NCBI GenBank assembly: GCA_016209155.1
Contig: JACQWU010000215.1
Coordinates: forward strand, 1-5,109
Reading direction: 5' to 3'
Origin: Candidatus Desantisiibacteriota bacterium
GTDB taxonomy: Bacteria > JACRDZ01
Length of the DNA stretch: 5,109 nucleotides
Part shown: positions 1 to 5,109 of the stretch, in pieces
Layout: the number at the start of each line of letters is the position of its first letter
How positions within the stretch are numbered: the stretch's first letter is position 1
The notes under the pieces: model-generated
The model's database searches: none
Told to the model about the DNA's origin: nothing
What the model saw: only the letters and a program-made list of their open reading frames with translations
Position numbers and translations under genes: made by a program

Positions 1-1647
1 TATTTAAAAATTCCAAGTCAGGAAATGAAAAAATCATCTAAATTATATCAAAGATTTTATAGCTTTACTGAAAAACTTCTCTCAGGAATGGATAGACAAT
101 ACAGCAAATTGATAAGAGTAAGTCTCAATCATAGAAAAATTGTTATCTTTGGAACTATTGGACTTTTTATATTCACTATTTTTTTGGCAAAAAAAGTCGG
201 AACTGAATTTATGCCGTATCAGGACAATGCGCAGCTCCAGGTAACCGTTGAAATGCCTGTCGGTACCAAAGTAAGTGAAACAGGTAAAGTAGTAATGGCG
301 GCACAGGATATCTTAGTTAAAAATACACCCGCTATTGTTTCATATTTCAGCAACTGGGGTTATGGCTCTGAAGGATTAATGTCGGCATTCGGCGGAGAAG
401 AAGGTACAAATATCGGCAGAGTAACATTAAGATTAGTCAGCAAAGATTACCGTGAAAAAAATATAAAACAAATAATTACGGAATTAAGGCCCTTGCTGGC
501 AAAATTCCCGGGTGCAAGCATAAAATTTTCGTCTGAAGATTTTATGTCAAGAATGATGACAGGCGGAGGAAAACCTTTAGTCCTTGAATTGCGCGGTTAT
601 GACTTAGAAGACGGTAAAAAACTGGCTGAAGAAGTATCAGGCATAATGGGAACAGTACAGGGGATAAAAGATATAGAAATAAGCCGTAAAGAAGGAAGAC
701 CCGAAGCGCAAATTGAAATTGACCGGCTAAAAGCGGCACAGCTCGGACTTGATATTCAAAATATAGCCAGAACTACCCGAGATTATCTTGATGGAGTAAG
801 CGCAACAAAATTCCGCAGAGCCGGTGATGAATATGATGTCTATATCCGGCTTAAAGAAAGTGACAGACAAAGTTTTTCAAAATTAGATAATATGTTTATC
901 TATAATGCGCTGGGTGAAAAAATAAAATTATCAAGTGTTTCAAAAATAAAATACAATTATGGTCCTGTGAAAATTGAGCGTACATATCAGGAAAGAGTTC
1001 TTCGTGTTACTGCTGATATATTTGACAGAGATCTCGGAAGCACCGTAAAAGAAATAGAGGCTAAATTAAAAAATATAAAAATACCGGATGGTTTTACTGT
1101 AAAATTCGGCGGTGCCCGTGAAGAACAGCAAAAATCATTCCGCCTTTTATTTCTTGCGCTGATACTTGGGATTATTCTCGTTTATATGGTTATGGCATCA
1201 CAGTTTGAATCATATAGAGATCCTTTTATAATACTTTTTGCTGTTCCTCTTGCTTTAATGGGAACAATATGGTTTTTATTTATTTTTGGGGAGCATTTAT
1301 CTGTTGTTTCATTTATCGGTATGATTATGCTTGTCGGAGTTGCAGTTAATAACGCAATTGTTTTAATAGACTATACAAATATTTTAAGAGCAAGGGGCTA
1401 CAGCGTATTTGATGCGGCCTCAGAAGCAGGACGGGCGAGACTCAGGCCGATACTTATGACAACAGTTACCACACTTTTCGGCTTATTGCCGCTTGTGATA
1501 CAAAAAGGCGAAGGTTCGGAAACATGGCGTCCACTCGGGCTTTCTGTAATAGGAGGGCTTTTAGTATCGACTATTATTGTACTGGTATTTATTCCTGTGC
1601 TATACTCTATTTTTGAACAAAGAATGAAGAAAAAGAAAGAGGAATAG
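1..1647 (+). CDS. RND-family efflux transporter, C-terminal half (5'-truncated by window)
   Basis: Inner-membrane, proton-driven RND pump subunit of the AcrB/HAE1 type, which in the family exports drugs, lipids or other hydrophobic compounds through a periplasmic adaptor and an outer-membrane channel. The frame is open from base 1, so the ATG at 25 is internal; about 548 residues of a usual ~1000-1050 are present. What is seen: a transmembrane helix matching TM7 (about 139-195), a long periplasmic porter loop beginning GTEFMPYQDNAQLQV and ending near FGGAREEQQKSFR, then five helices matching TM8-12 (about 1138-1200, 1222-1290, 1297-1375, 1450-1500, 1534-1614). TM10 carries the typical GVAVNNAIVLIDY block and the next loop RARLRPILMTT. 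The tail is lysine-rich and cytoplasmic. The proton-relay aspartates of TM4 lie outside the window. HAE1 rather than a heavy-metal (CusA-type) pump is favoured by overall wording, but substrate cannot be read here. The PII-like gene follows within 10 bases. Confidence 0.95.
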   Translation, partial: YLKIPSQEMKKSSKLYQRFYSFTEKLLSGMDRQYSKLIRVSLNHRKIVIFGTIGLFIFTIFLAKKVGTEFMPYQDNAQLQVTVEMPVGTKVSETGKVVMAAQDILVKNTPAIVSYFSNWGYGSEGLMSAFGGEEGTNIGRVTLRLVSKDYREKNIKQIITELRPLLAKFPGASIKFSSEDFMSRMMTGGGKPLVLELRGYDLEDGKKLAEEVSGIMGTVQGIKDIEISRKEGRPEAQIEIDRLKAAQLGLDIQNIARTTRDYLDGVSATKFRRAGDEYDVYIRLKESDRQSFSKLDNMFIYNALGEKIKLSSVSKIKYNYGPVKIERTYQERVLRVTADIFDRDLGSTVKEIEAKLKNIKIPDGFTVKFGGAREEQQKSFRLLFLALILGIILVYMVMASQFESYRDPFIILFAVPLALMGTIWFLFIFGEHLSVVSFIGMIMLVGVAVNNAIVLIDYTNILRARGYSVFDAASEAGRARLRPILMTTVTTLFGLLPLVIQKGEGSETWRPLGLSVIGGLLVSTIIVLVFIPVLYSIFEQRMKKKKEE

Positions 1648-1656
1648 GAGATTAAT

Positions 1657-1947
1657 ATGAAAAAAATAACAATAATTTATAATACTGCTCTTAAAGATGA
1701 AATTATGGATCTTCTGGAGCAATGCGGAATAAAAAGTTTTACACGTATAGAAAATATATCCGGAGCAGGAAAATCATCAGGCCCTCATCTGGGTACAAAT
1801 GTATGGCCGGGGAATAATGATTTCATTATGACGGTTGTTGATGACTCGATAAAAAATATTTTCATGGAAAAATTCAAACCTCTTAAAGCTTCATTTTTTA
1901 AAGAAGGATTGAAAGCTTTTGTTGAGAATGTTGAAGAGATTATTTAA
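1657..1947 (+). CDS. PII-like (GlnB-superfamily) small protein, probable pump partner
   Basis: A 96-residue soluble protein that I place in the PII-like superfamily of ferredoxin-fold trimeric sensors. It opens MKKITIIYNTALKDEIMDLL (strand then helix), followed by GIKSFTRIENISGAGKSSG at the place where PII proteins start the T-loop. A PHLGTNVWPG block, a strand FIMTVVDD, a helix, and a final strand GLKAFVENVEEI complete the fold. The classical GlnB uridylylation loop is not present, so a nitrogen role is unlikely. Small PII-like proteins of this wording occur beside RND transporters in other bacteria (from memory of the family). The start is secure: AGGAG at 1646-1650 overlaps the transporter stop codon and lies 6 bases before the ATG, so translation is probably coupled. 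It may sense a ligand or metal and modulate the pump or its expression; that is inference. Ligand unknown. Confidence 0.8.
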   Translation: MKKITIIYNTALKDEIMDLLEQCGIKSFTRIENISGAGKSSGPHLGTNVWPGNNDFIMTVVDDSIKNIFMEKFKPLKASFFKEGLKAFVENVEEII

Positions 1948-2078
1948 TCACAAGTTTTCTCCACATTTAGTACAGACTTCAGCCGGAACATGTTCTACAA
2001 AAAGGATCTTATTATCTTCTTCATAGGTAAATGTAACCAATTTGTTTTCAGTATTACCTCCCAGAATACGCATTTCAT
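1948..2078 (-). pseudogene. YgiT/MqsA-type zinc-finger antitoxin, frameshifted and C-terminally truncated
   Basis: Remnant of a type II antitoxin N-terminal zinc-finger domain. From the ATG at 2078 (minus strand) the frame reads M-K-C-V-F, then loses register. Restoring one base in the TG/GGA stretch at 2061-2062 gives MKCVFCGGNTENK, the classic CxxCGG opening, continuing LVTFTYEEDNKILFVEHVPA and EVCTKCGENL. The pattern CxxC, beta strands, VPAEVCxxCGE is diagnostic of YgiT-type antitoxins, in which the four cysteines bind zinc. The gene then hits TGA right after CGENL, whereas intact family members continue about 25-30 residues (usually F/YSPEV and a helix), so the end is missing too. The stop abuts the stop of the PII-like gene. 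A perfect AGGAGG lies 8 bases upstream, confirming the original start. An alternative unbroken 66-residue frame starting at 2148 exists only because of the frameshift and lacks the first cysteine pair. A sequencing error could explain the missing base but not the lost C-terminus. Confidence 0.75.
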
Positions 2079-2086
2079 TTTCTTTA

Positions 2087-2092
2087 CCTCCT
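2087..2092 (-). promoter_or_regulatory. Ribosome binding site of the dead antitoxin
   Basis: AGGAGG on the minus strand, 8 bases before the ATG at 2078-2076. It decides the original antitoxin start against the longer frame from 2148. A TAG stop codon (minus strand, one frame off the shifted antitoxin frame) runs into this site, the usual arrangement when a toxin gene ends at the antitoxin ribosome site. Confidence 0.7.
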
Positions 2093-2128
2093 AATTCTGT
2101 TGTTGATCCATTTGGATTTCTACTAAAT

Positions 2129-2254
2129 TTATGACAGAGATATCTCATTAATCGGATGGTGGGGATGTACCCTTTTAATCATTCTTTTGACAGCATGATC
2201 TGAAAATTTATAATGTCTTTGTCTTATTTTATCTCGAATATTTTCTAAACTTAT
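2129..2254 (-). pseudogene. DUF4258-type toxin N-terminal fragment, no start codon
   Basis: Directly upstream of the antitoxin remnant on the minus strand, one frame reads ISLENIRDKIRQRHYKFSDH followed by AVKRMIKR. The xLExIRxKIxxxxYxFSDHAxxRMxxR wording is the N-terminal half of DUF4258 proteins, RelE-like toxin partners of YgiT-type antitoxins. No ATG, GTG or TTG is in frame after the TAG at 2275-2273; an ATA codon at 2254-2252 sits where the initiator M of M-S-L-E-N-I would be expected. After MIKR the sequence turns into VHPHHPINEISLS and stops at 2131-2129, so the domain's C-terminal half (normally a further 40-60 residues with several beta strands) is absent or scrambled. Gene order toxin then antitoxin agrees with known DUF4258/YgiT cassettes. 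Family call is from motif recognition only. Confidence 0.65.
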
Positions 2255-2280
2255 TGATTTTTTATAAAACCACTAAATAT

Positions 2281-2286
2281 AGTATA
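2281..2286 (-). promoter_or_regulatory. Possible -10 box of the former toxin-antitoxin cassette
   Basis: TATACT on the minus strand lies 27 bases before the ATA codon where the toxin coding sequence seems to begin. No good -35 hexamer is visible 16-18 bases further upstream in this very AT-rich stretch, so this is only a candidate. Confidence 0.25.
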
Positions 2287-2406
2287 CCATTTATTTTTAT
2301 TATATAAAAAATCTTTTATTAAAAACAAAAATTTTTATACCTACTTCGAAAAGCTATCATAATAATTTAAAATACTGACATTTAGTTTCCAGCAATACTT
2401 TTCTAA
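2287..2406. other. AT-rich spacer between the divergent cassette and the DUF262 gene
   Basis: Very AT-rich and without a coding frame, RNA gene or recognisable repeat on either strand. An imperfect inverted repeat (TATAAAAAAT at 2303-2312 against ATTTTTATA at 2331-2339, one bulged base) is what base composition alone would produce. With the promoter candidates on both sides it is most simply a divergent intergenic region. Confidence 0.5.
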
Positions 2407-2435
2407 TTGCAGATTAAAATCCTTTCTGATAAAAT
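2407..2435 (+). promoter_or_regulatory. Candidate sigma70-type promoter for the DUF262-DUF1524 gene
   Basis: TTGCAG (2407-2412) and TAAAAT (2430-2435) are separated by 17 bases. The -10 matches the consensus at five of six positions, the -35 at three. Transcription would start near 2442 and leave a leader of about 75 bases before the ATG at 2517. In DNA this AT-rich such matches arise by chance, hence low confidence. Confidence 0.35.
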
Positions 2436-2505
2436 AAAATCATTAGTCGTATTATTTTGTTTAGAAATCCTTTATTCATTTTAGTATTTAATATAACAAA
2501 AATTG

Positions 2506-2511
2506 AAAGGA
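2506..2511 (+). promoter_or_regulatory. Ribosome binding site fixing the DUF262 gene start
   Basis: AAAGGA lies 5 bases before the ATG at 2517. The frame is open to a TTG at 2457, but no Shine-Dalgarno sequence precedes that codon and the 20 extra residues do not resemble the family's beginning, so 2517 is preferred. Confidence 0.75.
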
Positions 2512-2516
2512 ATGAA

Positions 2517-4313
2517 ATGTCTATACAAAAATATTCTGTTAATCAACATCCAATTCAAACATTGCTCACATGGATTAAATCAGGGGAAATCGCCATTCCT
2601 GAAATTCAAAGACCCTTTGTATGGAATGCAACTAAAGTGCGTGATCTTATTGATTCTTTATATGAAGGTTTTCCAATTGGTTATTTAATTGCATGGCGTA
2701 ATCCAAACATTAGATTAAAAGATGGAACAACATCAGACGGGAAAAGGATTTTGATTGATGGTCAGCAACGCATAACAGCATTAATGGCGGCTTTACTTGG
2801 CACTCAAGTTATTAATAAAGATTATAAAAAAGATAGAATTACCATCGCGTTTCATCCTAAAGAACGTAAATTCGAGGTTTCTAATCCAGCAATTTTAAAA
2901 GATAAAGCATGGATAGCAGATATTTCAGATGTACTTTCTCCTGAAGCTAAGGTATTGAATCTTGTAGATGAATATTGTTTTAAAAATGAAGGAAGCGATC
3001 GGGACGAAATTTATGAAAGTATTGAATTGTTACGTGGAATAGTTAATAATCATATCGGATTGATTGAACTTAATTCTGATTTAGATATTGAAACAGTTAC
3101 AGAAATATTTATAAGAATAAATTCGCAGGGTGTTATATTAAGCCAGGCTGATTTTGCAATGTCAAAAATTACTACTAATGAAATATATGGCGGTAATATG
3201 CTTCGTAAATGTATTGATTATTTCTGTCATTTAGCTGTTGCTCCTGAATTTTATCAACAAATTTCCGATTTAGATTCAGATTTTACTAAAACTGAATATT
3301 TTCAAAAAATGAGCTGGCTTAAAAGTGAAAACGATGAATTGTATGACCCTTCATATACTGATATGCTGCGTGTTGCTTTTACATCTGAATTTAAACGAGG
3401 CAGGTTACAAGATCTTGTAGCTTTGCTTTCAGGTCGTAATTTTGAAACAAGAGAATATGAAGAAATTATTGCAGAACAATCATTTCAATTACTTGAAAAA
3501 GGTATTTTGAAATTTATGAGCGAAACAAACTTTAAGCGTTTTATAATGATTATCCGCTCTGCCGGATTCATTGATTCAAATATGATTCGTTCTCAAAATA
3601 CTCTTAACTTTGCTTATATTATTTATTTAGTATCTAAATCACAAAACATCGATTCTAATAAAATCGAATCATTTGTTCGTAAATGGTTTACTATGTCAGT
3701 ATTAACTGGCAGATATTCCGGTTCTCCTGAATCTTCATTTGACTTTGATATAAAACAGATTAATGAATTTGGAATTGAAAAATATATTGAAAATGTTGAA
3801 GCAGCAGAATTATCTGATGCATTTTGGAATGCAGGACTTCCCCAGCAAATGAACACTTCAGTCGCCAGTAGTCCATATTTCAATGTATATATAGCCTCAC
3901 AGGTGTTTGATAATGATAAAGGGTTTTTATCACGCGATATATTAGTTCGTGATTTAGTAACTCACAGAGGAGATATCCACCATTTGTTTCCAAGAGATTA
4001 TTTAAAAAAGAATAATTTAACAAAAGGCAGGTATAATCAAATTGCAAATTATGTTATGATGCAAAGTGAAATTAATATTGCTATTGGTGATGAGTCTCCA
4101 TCTAAGTACTTCACTAAACTATTAGAACATTGTAATAATGGAAAAGCAGCTTATGGCGCAATCTCAGATTTTGATCAAATAAAAGAAAATTTTAAAATGC
4201 ATTGTGTCCCCGAAGGAATGGAAAACAAAGATATTGAACATTACGATGAGTTCCTTCAAGAACGTAGAAAATTAATGGCTGGGAAGATTAAAAATTTTTA
4301 TAAGAAATTGTAA
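2517..4313 (+). CDS. DUF262-DUF1524 (GmrSD-like) protein, probable type IV restriction or anti-phage nuclease
   Basis: A 598-residue cytoplasmic protein. The N-terminal DUF262 domain (about 10-220) has a ParB/sulfiredoxin-like NTP-binding fold in this family. It shows [10 protein letters not shown] at 27-36, [20 protein letters not shown] at 42-61, the signature DGQQRITAL at 81-89, and [19 protein letters not shown] at 196-214. A mostly helical linker follows. The C-terminal DUF1524 domain (about 440-570) has an HNH-type nuclease core: [11 protein letters not shown] at 486-496 with H489 the likely catalytic histidine, then N511 in QIANY and N520 in SEINIAI. Both active-site signatures are intact, so the protein looks functional. 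Single-chain GmrSD-type enzymes use NTP and cut modified (for example glucosylated hydroxymethylcytosine) phage DNA, but many DUF262 proteins have unknown targets. No methyltransferase or partner gene is visible; the gene stands alone with its own leader, beside a dead toxin-antitoxin cassette. It looks more AT-rich than the transporter gene, consistent with transfer. Confidence 0.9.
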   Translation: MSIQKYSVNQHPIQTLLTWIKSGEIAIPEIQRPFVWNATKVRDLIDSLYEGFPIGYLIAWRNPNIRLKDGTTSDGKRILIDGQQRITALMAALLGTQVINKDYKKDRITIAFHPKERKFEVSNPAILKDKAWIADISDVLSPEAKVLNLVDEYCFKNEGSDRDEIYESIELLRGIVNNHIGLIELNSDLDIETVTEIFIRINSQGVILSQADFAMSKITTNEIYGGNMLRKCIDYFCHLAVAPEFYQQISDLDSDFTKTEYFQKMSWLKSENDELYDPSYTDMLRVAFTSEFKRGRLQDLVALLSGRNFETREYEEIIAEQSFQLLEKGILKFMSETNFKRFIMIIRSAGFIDSNMIRSQNTLNFAYIIYLVSKSQNIDSNKIESFVRKWFTMSVLTGRYSGSPESSFDFDIKQINEFGIEKYIENVEAAELSDAFWNAGLPQQMNTSVASSPYFNVYIASQVFDNDKGFLSRDILVRDLVTHRGDIHHLFPRDYLKKNNLTKGRYNQIANYVMMQSEINIAIGDESPSKYFTKLLEHCNNGKAAYGAISDFDQIKENFKMHCVPEGMENKDIEHYDEFLQERRKLMAGKIKNFYKKL

Positions 4314-4393
4314 ATATATGAAGAATAGCTGGGGCTGCTGTAGGTAAAATAGGTTCACTTTCAGATTATTAATTTAATTAAACCAATGTTTGA

Positions 4394-4480
4394 AAATATT
4401 TTAATATTAAGAATCTAAAACCAAAAACTCACCTAAGCCCGCGACCTGCTTTTACCGCGGCTTATGATCGTGGCAATTGA
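4394..4480 (+). pseudogene. Possible gene remnant ending at the GC-rich hairpin
   Basis: A 28-codon stretch bounded by TGA at 4391 and TGA at 4478, with no start codon. Its last part reads SPRPAFTAAYDRGN and uses clearly more GC-rich codons than the surroundings; the stop is followed by GAGG and an ATG 11 bases after it. That layout (end of one frame, ribosome site, start of another) resembles an operon junction left after gene decay. No family recognised; it may equally be chance. Confidence 0.25.
4434..4464 (+). repeat. GC-rich inverted repeat (hairpin)
   Basis: TAAGCC (4434-4439) pairs with GGCTTA (4459-4464), and GCG (4441-4443) with CGC (4456-4458), leaving C4440 bulged and a 12-base loop. 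It is the most GC-rich spot in a very AT-rich spacer. No T-run follows, so it is not a standard intrinsic terminator. It could be a mobile-element end, a palindromic repeat or an RNA hairpin about 120 bases after the DUF262 stop. Confidence 0.5.
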
Positions 4481-4491
4481 GGTATAAAATT

Positions 4492-4606
4492 ATGAAAAAA
4501 AATAAACAAATTGCAAAACAGAGCACATTTTTTTAATGAGTTAACAGGATTTAAAAGAAATAGATTATTTGAATTCAGTGAGTATTATAATTCATTTATA
4601 AAGTAA
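4492..4606 (+). pseudogene. Micro-ORF interrupted at a run of seven T
   Basis: ATG at 4492 follows GAGG (4479-4482) by 9 bases and reads MKKNKQIAKQSTFF before TAA at 4534. The stop exists only because of the seven T at 4528-4534; with six T the frame would continue NELTGFKRNRLFEFSEYYNS and end at TAA 4604-4606, giving about 37 residues. It may be a decayed gene start, a slippage-prone site or a sequencing error. Lysine-rich start, no recognised family. The final stop lies inside the first hairpin repeat. Confidence 0.3.
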
Positions 4607-4680
4607 ATTATAATACTTGTTTAATTTACTTTTAGCAACGAAAGTAAATTATAGGATTATTTAATTTGCTTTCAGCGGCA
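4600..4680 (+). repeat. Tandem pair of hairpin repeats, 41 and 40 bases
   Basis: Units 4600-4640 and 4641-4680 are imperfect direct copies that share AAAGTAAATTATA, then TTTAATTT, CTTT and AGC. Each is also an inverted repeat: unit 1 has perfect 11-base arms AAAGTAAATTA (4600-4610) and TAATTTACTTT (4622-4632); unit 2 has AAAGTAAATTA (4641-4651) and TAATTTGCTTT (4662-4672). The single arm change in unit 2 (A to G) turns a U-A pair into a U-G wobble, so the RNA stem is kept. Function unknown; candidates are a weak double terminator, a mobile palindromic element or a regulatory RNA structure. Confidence 0.7.
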
Positions 4681-4695
4681 GAATGGTATGTAAAT

Positions 4696-4724
4696 TTGAC
4701 ATAAAAGATCATACCCCATTCACT
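4696..4724 (+). promoter_or_regulatory. Weak promoter candidate with perfect -35 TTGACA
   Basis: TTGACA at 4696-4701 is an exact sigma70 -35 match, but 17 bases downstream only TTCACT (4719-4724, three of six) is found. If used, it would give a leader of roughly 175 bases for the gene at 4909 that includes the inverted repeat at 4737-4764 and the C-run complementary to the ribosome site. Confidence 0.2.
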
Positions 4725-4736
4725 TTTGTTATATCA

Positions 4737-4764
4737 AAAATTTATTTTATAACAAATAAATTTT
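4737..4764 (+). repeat. AT-rich inverted repeat in the leader of the 4909 gene
   Basis: Perfect 11-base arms AAAATTTATTT (4737-4747) and AAATAAATTTT (4754-4764) enclose a 6-base loop. T-rich sequence follows, so a weak terminator is possible, but the stem has no G-C pair and would be unstable. It may be compositional. Confidence 0.4.
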
Positions 4765-4833
4765 ATTTATTTTACATTTTATCTTCCCCACTTCCACTTC
4801 ATCCAATACTTTGTCCTTTTTATCGTTTTATAT

Positions 4834-4863
4834 TTGTGGCAGGCCCCCATTTTCACATATTAT
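4834..4863 (+). promoter_or_regulatory. Candidate promoter for the gene at 4909
   Basis: TTGTGG (4834-4839) and TATTAT (4858-4863) are 18 bases apart; the -10 matches five of six consensus positions, the -35 three. Transcription would begin near 4870, about 40 bases before the ATG, and would exclude the upstream C-run. It competes with the candidate at 4696. Confidence 0.3.
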
Positions 4864-4908
4864 TCACGTGTAAAGAATAAAAATATTTTTGAAAGGGGGA
4901 TTTATATT

Positions 4909-5109
4909 ATGAAATTAGTTATTCAGAGTAAAAGAAATTTGGTTGTTTTTGGGGTATTTTTTCTTGTTTTATTTTTGTTTTTTAGTAAGCAAAAACCACT
5001 TAGAGGAGAGGAGCCTGATGATAAAGCTCATACAATGGCTGCTGCGGCTGCATCTGAAAAAGCTGATTTTAGCAATCTGATGTTTGGGTATTTTGATGAA
5101 GGCGGGGAC
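4909..5109 (+). CDS. Hypothetical protein with N-terminal membrane anchor (3'-truncated by window)
   Basis: Sixty-seven codons are present and the frame runs off the window. The start is well supported: AAAGGGGG at 4892-4899 is followed by 8 bases and ATG. The protein opens with a short basic stretch (MKLVIQSKRN), then a strong hydrophobic helix of about 19 residues (LVVFGVFFLVLFLFF and flanks), then SKQKPLRGEEPDDKAH. This looks like a signal anchor or uncleaved signal sequence with the rest exported. No lipobox cysteine follows the helix, so it is not an obvious lipoprotein. The next segment contains an alanine run (MAAAAASEKADF) and is acidic toward the end. The family is not recognised from this piece. 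The long structured leader suggests it starts its own transcription unit, separate from the DUF262 gene. Confidence 0.75.
   Translation, partial: MKLVIQSKRNLVVFGVFFLVLFLFFSKQKPLRGEEPDDKAHTMAAAAASEKADFSNLMFGYFDEGGD

Larger units (their letters stand above)
4314..4908. other. Long gene-poor intergenic region with decayed coding scraps and hairpins
   Basis: No intact, recognisable gene on either strand. From left to right it has a short coding-looking scrap ending IGSLSDY (4322-4372, no start), a GC-rich hairpin (4434-4464) at the end of another scrap, a micro-ORF broken at a T run (4492-4606), a tandem hairpin pair (4600-4680), an AT-rich inverted repeat (4737-4764) and a leader for the gene at 4909. 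A 65-codon frame at 4683-4880 has no ribosome site and a composition expected from T-rich spacer; I do not consider it a gene. The whole reads like eroded accessory DNA. Confidence 0.6.

Noticed and set aside
542-739. Minus-strand 65-codon frame inside the transporter gene
   Set aside because: Antisense shadow of a well-supported coding region; no ribosome site and leucine-rich composition as expected from the reverse frame.
1948-2148. Open 66-residue minus-strand frame as an intact gene
   Set aside because: It joins out-of-frame upstream sequence to the antitoxin core. The true start and AGGAGG lie at 2078 and 2087-2092 in another frame, and the first cysteine pair is missing from this frame.
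2457-2516. TTG at 2457 as start of the DUF262 gene
   Set aside because: No ribosome site before it, and ATG 2517 has AAAGGA at good spacing and begins where the domain does.
3623-3883. Minus-strand 86-codon frame inside the DUF262 gene
   Set aside because: Antisense shadow of an intact conserved gene; no family signature.
4434-4464. Intrinsic terminator for the DUF262 gene
   Set aside because: The hairpin is not followed by a T-run and lies about 120 bases beyond the stop codon.
4492-4560. Type IV prepilin start (STFFNELTG compared with GFTLIEL)
   Set aside because: The glycine before the cleavage site is absent and no long hydrophobic helix follows in any frame.
4600-4680. CRISPR array
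   Set aside because: Only two adjacent units, similar over their whole length, with no unique spacers and no cas genes.
4683-4880. 65-codon plus-strand frame
   Set aside because: No Shine-Dalgarno sequence, composition of T-rich spacer, and it overlaps the leader and promoter candidates of the gene at 4909.

Overview
This is an AT-rich bacterial window. Strong Shine-Dalgarno sequences precede most genes, and its largest gene is half of an RND-type efflux transporter, so a low-GC diderm (Gram-negative-type) bacterium is the best reading. The lineage cannot be fixed from this sequence. The decayed toxin-antitoxin cassette and long gene-poor spacers would suit a host-associated or otherwise eroding genome (Elusimicrobiota such as Endomicrobium are one guess), but that is inference only.

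Left part (1-1947): the C-terminal half of an inner-membrane RND efflux protein enters from outside the window and ends at 1647. Nine bases later, with its ribosome site overlapping the transporter stop, comes a 96-residue PII-like protein. The two look like one operon, which suggests a small soluble sensor or modulator attached to the pump.

Middle, minus strand (1948-2286): a broken type II toxin-antitoxin cassette. A DUF4258-type toxin fragment without a start codon is followed by a YgiT/MqsA-type zinc-finger antitoxin. The antitoxin keeps a perfect AGGAGG ribosome site but has lost one base in its first CxxC motif and lacks its C-terminus. Its truncated end touches the stop codon of the PII-like gene, marking a rearrangement junction.

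Middle, plus strand (about 2407-4313): a complete 598-residue DUF262-DUF1524 protein. This is the single-chain GmrSD-like architecture, a ParB/sulfiredoxin-like NTPase domain plus an HNH-type nuclease domain, typical of type IV restriction or anti-phage defence. No methyltransferase, McrBC or other partner is in the window, so it appears to be a stand-alone defence gene beside the dead toxin-antitoxin cassette.

Right part (4314-4908): nearly 600 bases without a convincing intact gene. It holds a GC-rich hairpin, short coding-looking scraps (one broken at a run of seven T), a tandem pair of 41/40-base hairpin repeats, an AT-rich inverted repeat, and leader sequence for the next gene. At 4909 a new gene starts with a strong ribosome site; it encodes a protein with an N-terminal membrane anchor and runs off the window. 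I see no clearly new multi-gene system. The points most worth a second look are the pump/PII-like pairing, the lone GmrSD-like gene in a decaying defence islet, and the structured spacer before 4909.
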